DNA of 64,000 nt from Pyrus communis. Taxonomy: Eukaryota > Streptophyta > Magnoliopsida > Rosales > Rosaceae. The DNA lies in contig NC_084819.1 in NCBI RefSeq assembly GCF_963583255.1, forward strand, positions 1,247,501 to 1,311,500, given 5' to 3'. Shown piece after piece: positions 21,290-31,870 of this stretch. The notes under the pieces were generated by a model. The model saw nothing but the letters and a program-made list of their open reading frames with translations. It made no database searches and was not told the DNA's origin. The position numbers and the translations under genes are program-made. Position 1 is the first letter of the stretch. Each line of letters begins with the position of its first letter.

Positions 21290-24200
21290 TGTCACGCCCC
21301 AATCCCGACATACGTCCAGAATTGACACGTGACGTCACAAAAAATCCGTATTTATCATATCCCACCTCCAGGATATGGGCAAGCACAACCCAAAAATCGA
21401 ATCGTATAGTTATTTTCGTATATTTTATGGCTGCATCTAACCTCCCCGTTAGACTGCCTATGTACCCTAAACAGGGATCAAGCCATTCCTAGTTCGTCAT
21501 GCACAATAATTGACATATAACACAGTCAGATTAAGTCGAAAGGTATAACATTTCTCAATCAATCAATAGAACTTGACAAGCATGAAAATACTAGACTCAG
21601 GGTTACATAACAAACCCATCTGAAAAACATGATTTCCCCTCCAACTATATATAAATCATTATGTCGCAACATGATACCGCAATTCACAACATATATCACT
21701 TCAAAGAACCAACGAAGCACAATACCATTCTCTAGCCACATTTATCAACAAGTCCAATCATAACAATAACCATGATATCCAACATAACAATCTCACATGA
21801 CGATTAACCTTTCCACTTCATCCATCACGTAATTCATCACGTTTTCCACATAAAATCGCATTTCATAGTGTGTAACATAGTTAAGAATTAACAAAGTACA
21901 CATGATTCTCTAGAAATATAAATCAACTAAAATCCTCATGATAACCACACTCATATCCAATGTCATTCCACAATCCCATCAATTAATAATGTCAACCATC
22001 ACATCATCAATAACACATACAACACGTCGAAACACGTGGGCTAGAGTGACATAGTTCGACTGAAGACTACATCTTTGAAAAAGGGAAATTTTGGACCACC
22101 CAACGAAATCAAGGCATCAAAAGGGATTCCGGACCATCACTCAACGGAATCCAAGCCGAACTCAGTTCCGGACCACACAACAGAACTGAACAGAAGTCCA
22201 AGAAACATAACAATGGCTCGAAGAAACAAAACATGATTCAAGTTACTCAATTCCCAAAAAATCAACGAAACAATCTCGAGTAACAAATCCATATCACAAT
22301 GGCTTATCGGTCCATTACTAGACCTCACATCTCTCAAGCAATTCAATATGCATTACAATCATGTGTCATAACCATTTCCAATACCCAAGTTAAATCACAT
22401 TTCACTTCATCATACCAATCACTATGCTTCCAACATTATATTCCGATCCATAGCTTGTAACATATCAAGGAATTACGAAGCACAATATTAATGTTTAATT
22501 ACGTTAATCAATCAGTGAGATAACATATCATTTCACGAATTTAATTAAAGAACTCTACATAATTCCCAATTTGGGTTAAGAATAATAACATGGTAATTCT
22601 AATTTATTTTCACAATATCTATTGTGGGTAATTCCCATCTACTCGAATTTAGGATTCTAAAATCACCTTACGGAATGAACAAGAGCAATGATTCCGGACC
22701 ACTCAACAGAATCCAACAACATAGGGTTCCGGACCACTCAACGGAACCAAAATATCAAGCGGTTTCTCATAATCTACCCAGACCTGTCATATGTAAAGTC
22801 AATGCCAAATATTATGGAATTGGTGCACTGGCAAATCAGGCACCCAGACAAGCTAAGAGGCTCGGGTGAGGGACAATAAAATAAGCATGTGATACAATAA
22901 TAAAACTAGCCATCAATCATAATTTATAAACCTTGAATATAAATCTTTCATAAGAAATCAATACCCTACTTTTGAAAACTCTGAGGGAGTCACCCAGACA
23001 TCCAAAAGTTCATTTCAAACAACCATAACATCTCACACCCATATTCACATACACACAATGAAAGTAGAATTAGGGCGACACTGTTCATCCAAAGCCTACA
23101 CCTTTGCAACCATCTCAAACTAAACTCAATGAGCTAATGTGGATACAATCCCGGACCATCACTCAACGGGATCACGGAGTAAGAGGGATTCCGGACCATC
23201 ACTCAACGGAACCCAAACCAAGATACGATTCCTGACCATCACTCAACGGAATCGCAGAGTGGAGTAGGAAGGATTCCGGACCATCACTCAATGGAATCGC
23301 GGAGTACATTGCAACCACCAATTAATGAAACAACACATGAATCAAGTTGCTCAAGTTATAAAGGCTCCACGAAACAAGAAAAGAAATAATGAAACGAGCA
23401 TTGACACATGTTTCAAAGCAACAAACCCCATGACAATGGGTTAACGGTCCACCACTAGCCCTCACCTTCATCAAATCAAGCCAATCAAACAAAACAAACC
23501 ATATTTCCAATATGCACGTCAAATCCCACTTCATATAACAACATCATTGGCTAAATATGAAAATTAACAATTTATAGGAAAAATGATTATAAAACCATTT
23601 CATATTCACATATATTAAAGTCACTCACATTTCATCATAACATACCATCTATGTACGTCAAACACCTTTCGAATATGCACGTCAATTCACATACCACGAT
23701 CATCATCAGTACACAAGCCAAATCATGTTTGATAAACATAGGTCTATGGCTAAATATATACAAATATATATATATATATATATATATAATCACATTTCAA
23801 TAGAATCACATTATAAGACCAAGTCAAATTCACCGATGATACCAATATAAGAAATCAAGGTAATAACCATATCACATATGTTCAAGTCACTATCTAACCA
23901 ATGTAGGCCCATTAGACTTCACTTAAGTCTCCCATAGTACTAATTTTATTATTTAGAACATTCTGAGACATGTTGACCATAAATCAATTTTCGATCAACG
24001 ATGGGGTCCACAACAATCCGCAAATCAGATTTACGATCCATAACTTCCCAAAGTCCACATTATGCTTTGAGGATAACATACTAAAGTTTCATTTTGATCC
24101 AATGGTCGAATTGTCGACAATCACACAAACAAGTGGCGGTCCAAATTGATCACCACACCAAACAATTGAATCTTTGGAAACCAAGCTAGAAATAGGTTCA

Positions 24201-25124
24201 CATGGTCACTAGAAGGTATTTGAAACCTAGATCACACTCGTGAACGATCCCACGCACCGCCACACGCGGTGGAAGTCAAGATGGAGGGTTTACAAACCAT
24301 GAATTTCAACATTAACTAGATGAGCTCAAATTTACGTGGTAGCTAGAGCTCAACAAAGGAAACACTTTTCACAACTAGCCCGACGCTAAATTCTAACCGG
24401 AAACCGTCCAATTTCACCGGAGAAAACCGGATTTCTAGGGTTCTAAACACCCAACTCTAAAATGAATACCAAAGCACAAACTAAGCATACCCACTTGAAG
24501 ATTATGAAGAGTAGATGAAGTTTCATACATCACTCGAAGAAAATCGTTTCCGGAATCGCCGGAAAAATGATAAAACCGCCGGAAAAGTCGTGGACTTTGC
24601 GACCTCGAACTGCAAATATGGAAAAGAAATGGGAAAATCTAACATCACAGAGATGTAGGGCTCGTCAAGAGCTTTCCGTGGACACCAAGATCATCCAAAA
24701 CGGAGCTCGGATGAAAAAGATACAAGCGGGTTAAGTTTGGTGGGTTTATGGGTCAAATTTCCCCCTAAAACGGGTTAGTGCAGTTTCCATCTCCCATTTT
24801 CTGAAAACCCCTCCCCCTTTTATGGAGGTTCCCCCCATTTATAGCATTTTGGTAATATTACCAAAATACCACCAACTTTAAACGACTCTAACTTCTTCGT
24901 TCGGACTTGGAAATAAGATCTGTTTACGCCTACGTGCTCATGGAATCGAACTCTACCTAACCAATTCAAGAGTTGACCGAAAAGGTCGAGAAAATTGGAA
25001 ATGACTAAAGTAACCCTCACTTCGTTTTTCTCAAATTTGGAGAAATAAAGAACTAGTCCTAATCAAATCTTCGAAATACGTCAAGAATAAAATAAAATCA
25101 TGATTTTAGGGACGGGATATTACA
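21290..25124. mobile_element. Solo LTR, 3,835 bp, with 5-bp target duplication
   Basis: Begins TGTCACGCCCCAATCCCG and ends GGGACGGGATATTACA (TG...CA). It is flanked on both sides by TCTTC (21285-21289 and 25125-25129), and removing it restores the tandem unit seen at 21000-21150. No gag or pol coding sequence is present. The interior contains many copies of a GGATTCCGGACCATCACTCA-type motif (near 22080, 22130, 22690, 22730, 23150-23290). The size suits the long LTRs of plant Gypsy (Tat/Ogre-like) elements. The superfamily is inferred from the ends only. Confidence 0.8.
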
Positions 25125-25327
25125 TCTTCCTTTTGTAACTTATGGAAACATGCGTACTACATCTTTGTTGCTTTAAACACTTATGCTTGAAAGATTAACT
25201 GCTGAAACAAAAACAACCTACTTTTTCACTTTTCACTCATCTATTCTTTTCATTCGTTCATGATTCTGTTTAATTTTTTTTCAAGTTACATGTGTCTAAT
25301 TTATGTGGTTAAGATTCGTGCATTCAA

Positions 25328-25358
25328 GTCCCACAGCAACGCGTGGGCATTTTTCTAG
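25328..25358 (+). mobile_element. Helitron 3' terminus, plus strand
   Basis: The plus strand reads CAAGTCCCACAGCAACGCG, then TGGGCATTTTTCTAG and T: a stem-loop followed by CTAG|T. It is the same family as the minus-strand end at 12605. The 5' end was not located. Confidence 0.65.
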
Positions 25359-26703
25359 TTTTAAACTATAGTAATAATTTCTGGTGTTAGTGAATCATAT
25401 GATGGTGGCCAGAGGGAGACTAAAATGTCTCTGTGAGCCTTCCCGGCCCTTGGAAGAGAGGATTGTCGTGGCAAAGCCATCAGCTAGTCCATTTTTTAAA
25501 TAAAATAAAATAAAATTTTAGAATCAAACTTCTTCATTCATTTTCCAAGTAACCCTAAACTACTGAAAAATTGGCAAATGTATCATTTTTGGGTGGGATG
25601 TAGCTTTTACCCCCTTTAGATCTACTTCACCCCTTAGAGTAAAACTCAAATTTTAAATTCTAAACCTACCCCAACTTGCTCCAACCCTTAGGGTAAATAT
25701 GAGTTTTAACCCAAAACTCATTTCTGGGGCAAATTTAGGCCAGGATTCCCCCTGGGTTAGTAGGGTTGGCCCACCATATATATGTATTTTTTTTAGTTTT
25801 TCCAATAATTAAGATTTAATATAATCAAATCCAACAGTAAAAAAAATAGATTTAACGTTCCAAATTTAGATCCAACGGCTAAAGTAATTAAAAATAATTG
25901 TTTTTTCATATTCTTTCATAGTGTCTGGCGAGTTTCATGGTGTCAGTTTAGTGATTTTTCAATATTTATTGGAATCTAAATATTTTTAAGTTAAAATGTT
26001 CATAAAATTAAATTAGAATAGTCTACAAAATTTTAATTTTTTTAAAGTTACTTTAAGAATCCTAAATTCATTTTTTAATAATTTCAGACTAAAAATTTAA
26101 CCCAGAAGAGTTGAAGCACAAAACATGTTTCTGGGTTAAACCCTAAATTTTTTGGGTTAAAAATTTAAACACGTCGGTTCTTGCACTAATGCTAGCCAGA
26201 AACAGCGCATTAGCTACGTAGCCCTTGGACAATATCGTATTTCATATTCCTGACAATACCTCTGTATTAAAATTAGTAGGGTTTATTTGTCCAATTGTAT
26301 GTATGGTAATAGATAAAAGGGAATTTTGTCCTTTCACAACCTATATTTTCAGGCTAATATGTAAAGAGGCTGTTGATTTATTTGATGCATACATGGTTAT
26401 TTGATACATTTAAAAAATAAAATAATTTATGATTCAAATGATTTTTTGTTGGGATAATATTTAAAGAAAAATTAAGAAATTGAACTGTTCTAATTATAAA
26501 TTTTTTACAGTAAAAATACATATTTGCAAGTAGTCATGAATAGCTCATCCCCGAAAAGGGGAATGCAAGAGTATTATTCTTTATTTATTTCATTGAAATT
26601 ATTACAAATTCATGACAATACTAAGTGTCAAAATTCATAAAGTTTATTTCTCCTATAGTATGATATAAGGGGATATTACATAATATCCTTTCTAGTTCTA
26701 TTT

Positions 26704-27695
26704 TTAGGCTGATGGACAGAATGTAATAACGTAGTTTGGTCCACCGCTGCATGTAAAGGTGCTGTTGACATCATCATAAGCGTAGCTATAAGCCTGAGGG
26801 CATTGGTTCTCAAAGATCTGAGAGTAGTTTGTGGGTGGACATGTAGCTGGTGTGTCATTAGGAGGAGTGCAGCAGTATTGTGGTTGATTAAATTGTGTAC
26901 ACGCACTCTTGCATGCAATTACGCTCCCATCGGACCCCTTCACTTGCAGCTCAGCTGGGCAAGCAGCATTGACGTTGGCGGGGCAGGAAGAGGTCTGGCA
27001 GTCGCCCGTGCCGCCTTGTGGGGCAACAGACACGGGCAAGTTGAAGCCATCAACAAGACTTACGTCGTAGAAATCTTGGCCTCCGTTTGGGACAATATTT
27101 ATTTCGACTAGGCTTGCTGGTGGAACTGCTCCGTTACCGTTGCATGTGACTTGGCCAGAGTTACATTCTGCTGTGGCACAACTGAACTTTCCTGAGGCGT
27201 CAGTGGAGCATCCGGTTCGGCCCCAGAAGCGGCCTTTCCATGGGACTGGAGTGGTCAAGGAACTGCTAGCGCCGGATGCTAACTCGAACCCTGTGGAGGA
27301 TAGTTGTGGTTGTTGATCGGAGGTTAGGGACCCTGGCCATACGGTATAGGTGCAACGGTTGGTGAAGGTGATCGTAGCTGCATGTGCACCTACATGCCAA
27401 TTATAAACGAATAATCAAATAACCATTATGTTACAAAAAAATATCTCTATATCTCTATATATGTGTCAATGATACTGTTACAAACTATCCATCAATTTGA
27501 ACACAAATTAATAACGTTCAAACACAAAATTTCATGTCTGACAATTTAACGATCGATATAACATTTTTCATGAATCATGACACGTACCAGATCACATTCA
27601 AATAACTGCAAACAAAAAGAACAGAACAAGTCAATTTGTTTACCTGCGAAGAAGATGGCTAAGGTGAGACTGAAGATTACTTGGTTGTTCATCAT
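26704..27695 (-). CDS. Thaumatin-like protein (PR-5), copy 1
   Basis: Two exons: 27644-27695 (52 nt) and 26704-27389 (686 nt), GT-AG intron of 254 bp, phase 1; 245 aa in total, the usual length. Exon 1 encodes a signal peptide ([17 protein letters not shown], cleaved near AGAHA). The mature protein starts [16 protein letters not shown]. It has the thaumatin signature ([17 protein letters not shown]), the SLVDGFNLP segment, 16 cysteines (eight disulphides expected) and a C-terminal FCPSA without a vacuolar extension, so secretion to the apoplast is expected. PR-5 proteins are defence proteins, and some are beta-1,3-glucan binding. Fruit members of apple and cherry are allergens (Mal d 2 / Pru av 2), and this protein looks like a close paralogue. 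It differs from copy 2 at two residues (T/A and N/D). Confidence 0.95.
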
Positions 27696-27776
27696 GATTA
27701 AGCAATCAGTTCTTCAATTTGCTGCCAAATTAATTTGGTGATGAAATGATGAAGTTGGGAACCGATGGGCCTTTGG

Positions 27777-27784
27777 TTTTATAG
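27777..27784 (-). promoter_or_regulatory. TATA box of PR-5 copy 1
   Basis: The minus strand reads CTATAAAA about 85 bp upstream of the ATG. The same site is kept at 45000-45007 for copy 2. Confidence 0.65.
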
Positions 27785-28134
27785 GTATAAGTGCATACCT
27801 AACTTTAGACTTTTTTATTTTTGATGTCGACTACATGAGGATCCACGTTAATTACCACCCATAAATGATGAGACGACTTGTCTTATGGCTTTGTTAGACG
27901 TATTTTTTTTTTTTGGTCAAAATTGTTAGGCGTATTTAGTCCCTGGACTAACCCCTAGCAAGTTATTTACTCGTTCAACCCAAGACATATTCTCCGCAAA
28001 AATGCCAAACAGGAGTTAAGTGGGACAATTTGAGTTTACAGGGTAAAATGAGAATGAACTTGAGTTTCAGGAGGCGCCAGTATAAAGCCTATTTCTTATA
28101 TAAAAATGAAAGGACTTTCATTTAAGTACCTAAA

Positions 28135-28341
28135 TGTAACATCTCATATCGTCCAAAGGAGTGGATCATGTAAGCCTTATGTTCCATCTCTACCTAGCAC
28201 GAGGTTTTTTGGGGGCTCACTGGCTTCGGGTTCCATTGGAACTCTAAAGTTAAGCGAGTAGCACGCGAGAGCAATCCCATGATGGGTGACCCGCTGGGAA
28301 GTTCTCGTGTGAGTTCCCAGAAACAAAATTGTGAGGGCGTG
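28135..28341 (+). mobile_element. Truncated Cassandra solo LTR with 5S-like core
   Basis: Starts TGTAACATCTCATATCG and carries a 5S rRNA-derived segment (AAGTTAAGCGAG, then CAATCCCATGATGGGTGACC and TGGGAAGTTCTCGTG), the hallmark of Cassandra TRIM elements. Similarity to the copy 2 element stops at GAGGGCGTG, so the right third is lost. It is not a functional 5S gene, because the 5' and 3' ends of 5S are replaced. Confidence 0.8.
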
Positions 28342-29197
28342 GCTGGGAAGTTATTATCTAATACTTCAATGCAATGTAGCACTTACTGACTCGTGTTTTA
28401 GCCATTAAATTTAATTTCTAAAAATGTTAGATCTTCTATTTTCAATCTCATCCATTTATTTTCCGTTTGAGGGAGAGCGTGTGTGTCCCGCCCGCTGATA
28501 CATTGTCATCTTTAGAAAAGAACAAGCAAATGCAGTGTCATTATCTTGAATATTTCAGATATCAAAACAACATTGGCCCCTTTTTTTCTTAAATAAGCAC
28601 TACATATCACTCTAGGTACAACGTTTGCAGCTCACGAAAACTGACATTTCTTTACTATTTTACACAATTCAGAGCATGTCAAAGGATGCTGCCAGAGCTG
28701 AGATTGCTCAAATTTCATTTCACACTATTGTGTTCTCTTCTTGTCCAGAACTTGAATACCTGAGTCATAAACTGATTCAGACGATGTACGGGTTGATCCC
28801 GGCTAGACCGCCTCCTAAACAAGGCACAACACGCAATACTTTGCACAGAGTTAACTCGAAATATATGGTCAAACGCTCAAATGAACAAGTAATCACATCA
28901 ACCTTTAGAACACGATGCGAAGGCCATGTTGAACCAAACAGTAATGCCTATACCTTCATGTGACGTGTTTGTGAAAAATGGATGCGGGAATCAAATCTGA
29001 ATGTAGCAAATGGCTTCAAGGTGAAAAAAGAGGCGATTAACTGTGGAGGAGGAGACAAATAGAATCTTGGTAGCTCTAGAAACAGACACTCCAGCAGAGA
29101 CTCTTCAACAATCAAAATGGAAGACAAGGAAATTAACGTGATTAAATGGACTCTTGCTACCAGTAGAGAACGCGCAGCTACGCATATGAAAAATAAA
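28342..29197. other. Spacer between the two duplication copies
   Basis: 856 bp with no counterpart after copy 2. An ORF of 112 aa (28625-28963, plus) has no recognised domain. No gene or transposon end was seen. The tandem or haplotype junction should lie at one of its edges. Confidence 0.5.
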
Positions 29198-29257
29198 TAG
29201 TGGTAGCAACGAAGGCCCATTCCTCGAAAAATAGATAATAAATGCAAAATGACAGAA

Positions 29258-29291
<34 letters not shown>

Positions 29292-29473
29292 GTATATTGG
29301 TGATGCTGGAAGCATATTTTGGTTGCTTTTGGCTTACATTATGCCACGTCTTGATGATCCCCTTCCTTTTGAGAGAGAGATAGAGGAAATGGGGGATGCC
29401 ATTGCCATTATAATTGCCTGGTAGTTACACAGGCCCATTTCTTTAAAATGAGATAATAAATGCGAAGTTGCAG

Positions 29474-29521
<48 letters not shown>

Positions 29522-29524
29522 TAT

Positions 29525-29745
29525 ATATTGGGATAAGGATTATTTGTCCTCCTATTTTTGGTGTTTTTCTGTATTTTTTTATTTGTGTGGTCACGATTAA
29601 GTCACGTCAACATTTTATATTAATATTTATTTTTTTTCTTATTATCTATATGAAAAAATAATATAAAATATTGACGTGATTTAATTGTGACAACACAAAA
29701 TAGGAAAGCATCGAAAGTGGGAGGGCAGACAATCATTGTCCTATA
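29525..29745. mobile_element. MITE, family 3 (copy 2 of 8287 element)
   Basis: Inverted arms GTGTGGTCACGATTAAGTCA and its near complement GTGATTTAATTGTGACAACA, with outer ends GGGATAAGGATTA and GACAATCATTGTCC. Confidence 0.7.
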
Positions 29746-29819
29746 TATTGGGCAGGACAGAAAAAGATTGTCCAATCTGAGTGAGAGGTCATGATGCGAA
29801 GTGGGAGAAAAAGGGTAAA

Positions 29820-29863
<44 letters not shown>
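29820..29863 (+). repeat. (AT)n microsatellite
   Basis: Pure AT run following GGGTAAAAAC; shorter and cleaner than the run at 8582-8640. Confidence 0.95.
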
Positions 29864-29867
<4 letters not shown>

Positions 29868-30709
29868 GCAGGCAGACCACGTGTTGATCATCCCTTGCAT
29901 TTGGTTTTTCAACTCATCTCTTTTATTTTTTTGGGTAAATCTCAGTTTACTACTTTCATATTTCGTGGTTTTCAACATTTAGTACATCAAGTTTTTTTCG
30001 TTCCAGAGTCATACCTAAGGTGTAAATTTTGGAACAGTCTCATACATTCGTTAATCAAACTATTAAATATCCTGTTAACTGATGTCGTGAGAATGACTGG
30101 GCGCCACTTAAACCTATGGTTGGTGAAATTTAAACTTGGCAACAAGATAACTTTTTCATTATATACATACCAAATAGTAATATACTAGAAGAAAAGATAG
30201 GATCCAATTCCTATTAATTCTCAATTCTTTGATCAGAATTCCTCTTAATCTCAGTTTCTCAATTCCTTACGGTTTAGAACACCCATGCCAAAAACGCTAG
30301 CTTCACTCATAGTAATAGACCTTATCTTTTATGTTTAGCATAAAATAGATAATGATGCATGATAATGGATTACAAATTATTTTTTATTTATTCAAATTTG
30401 GTTTTTACTCTTTCATCCTACGTATGACTCCATTTTTCCATCCATGTCAACTAATTATTGCATATTATTTATTAATTGCTACAAAACGTTTTTTTTTTAA
30501 CACTTTGTTTTATAATTTTAGGAAACAAAAAAAAAATTGCTAACTCAGCAACGAACTTACAACGTTGACAAATATGTTTTCAAGCAATGACGACACGAAC
30601 ATTCAAAGGTATGTAAAATTAATTATTACTTTATTAATTTTGTTTTATTGACATTTTACATTTAATTTCAATTTTTACTAAGCTTTCTCTTTAGGGGAAT
30701 TAGATATTA

Positions 30710-30753
<44 letters not shown>

Positions 30754-31493
30754 CAAACTATATTCTTTTCACATGATCTAAATACATGACAAATCACCTG
30801 CTTGCATATTGAAGGGTTAGATTGAATATCCAAAAGTATAAAAGTAGACATTTCCATAAGAGATATACCTTCTTCATTTATTTTAATCTAATATGTTCTT
30901 TCAAAGATTTAGAAAATATGGACAGAACATATCTTTAGTGGAACGATGCCTTTTTATACTTTTGAACATTGGCCTTAAACCTTTCACTAGACAACCAAAT
31001 AATTAGCCATGTATTCACAATAAGTTAGCAGAAGAAAGTATGTGTATAAATTGGTAATAGTTAATTCCTCTGAAGAGAAAAGATGGAAATGATGATTCTT
31101 ACTCTAGATAATCAAAACTGAGTTTATCAATTTACATAAATCTGATCCGTCTTAGAATGACATTTAATTATGTTTTAAAAATTATATTAATGGCAAATAA
31201 ACTCTTATGTAACGCTATCACTAGATATATTTTATTGCATGAAACACCAATTTCCATCTTTGTTGTACTAAATTGCAACAAACTTATCTTTTCTGATATT
31301 GGTCAAACTAAGACAATGAATATATGTTATCCAAATTCTCAACCCAGGTATGTATCCAATTTCACTTACTCTTTATTTCTCAATGCATTTGTTTGAATAA
31401 ATTAATATAATGTTAGTCAAAACTCAAAAACTTAGAAATTATGCTGAATCTATTTTTATTAATTTTTTAGTTGTTATTACCTGCGAATTTTCT

Positions 31494-31527
31494 TATCCCG
31501 CAACAACGCGCGGGCACCACTTCCTAG
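31494..31527 (+). mobile_element. Helitron 3' terminus, plus strand (copy 2)
   Basis: CCCGCAACAACGCGCGGG stem-loop, then CACCACTTCCTAG|T. The stem here is perfect, while copy 1 has one A for G change in it. Confidence 0.75.
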
Positions 31528-31530
31528 TAC

Positions 31531-31870
31531 TAAGGCCTAATTCGGTACTAAGGTGATTATGAAAAAAACTGGGAGCTGTTTTTGTGTTTGGTAAACATTC
31601 AGCTTCAGTTTTTTTTCACAGTTTTGGATTAAAAAAAGCCAAAAACAAGAAGCTGCAAAACCCAGCTTTGAAAAACCGGTTTTTTTTCACATCTGTTTTA
31701 CATAAAAGTTTACCAAACACTATAATACTGCTTTTTTTTTTTTTTTTATTCAAAAACACTTTTACAAAAAAGTTTACCAAACACTCTGATACTTTATTTC
31801 ACAACTGCTTATTCTCACATCACAGTAAAAATAATTTTTTTTCAAAACGCAACAATACCAAATCAGCCCT
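31531..31870. mobile_element. MITE, family 2
   Basis: Left end GGCCTAATTCGGTACTAAGG, right end AATACCAAATCAGCCCTA, roughly inverted. Paired GTGTTTGGTAAAC and GTTTACCAAACAC lie inside. About 340 bp. Confidence 0.7.

Larger units (their letters stand above)
18565..25603. other. 7.0-kb segment present only in copy 1
   Basis: The interval is flanked by GTAG on both sides (18561-18564 and 25600-25603). In copy 2 the flanks are joined through a single GTAG at 42838-42841. It contains a family 3 MITE, short tandem duplications, a 3.8-kb solo LTR and a plus-strand Helitron 3' end. No host gene was recognised. An open frame of 188 codons (minus, 20496-21062) has no motif that I know. Confidence 0.85.
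25600..28341 (+). repeat. Duplication block C, copy 1 (contains PR-5 gene)
   Basis: Direct repeat of 42838-45580. It includes the complete thaumatin-like gene with promoter and ends inside a Cassandra LTR. A stretch of about 29 bp near 25620-25650 is missing in copy 2. Confidence 0.95.

Noticed and set aside
26803..27111. 102-codon plus-strand ORF (and 44025-44333)
   Set aside because: It is antisense to the thaumatin-like coding exon, which has family motifs and a complete exon structure.
28135..28341. Possible 5S rRNA gene
   Set aside because: The 5S-like core is embedded in a TG...CA LTR with Cassandra-type ends, and the true 5S 5' and 3' sequences are missing. Same at 45358-45652 and 36240-36845.
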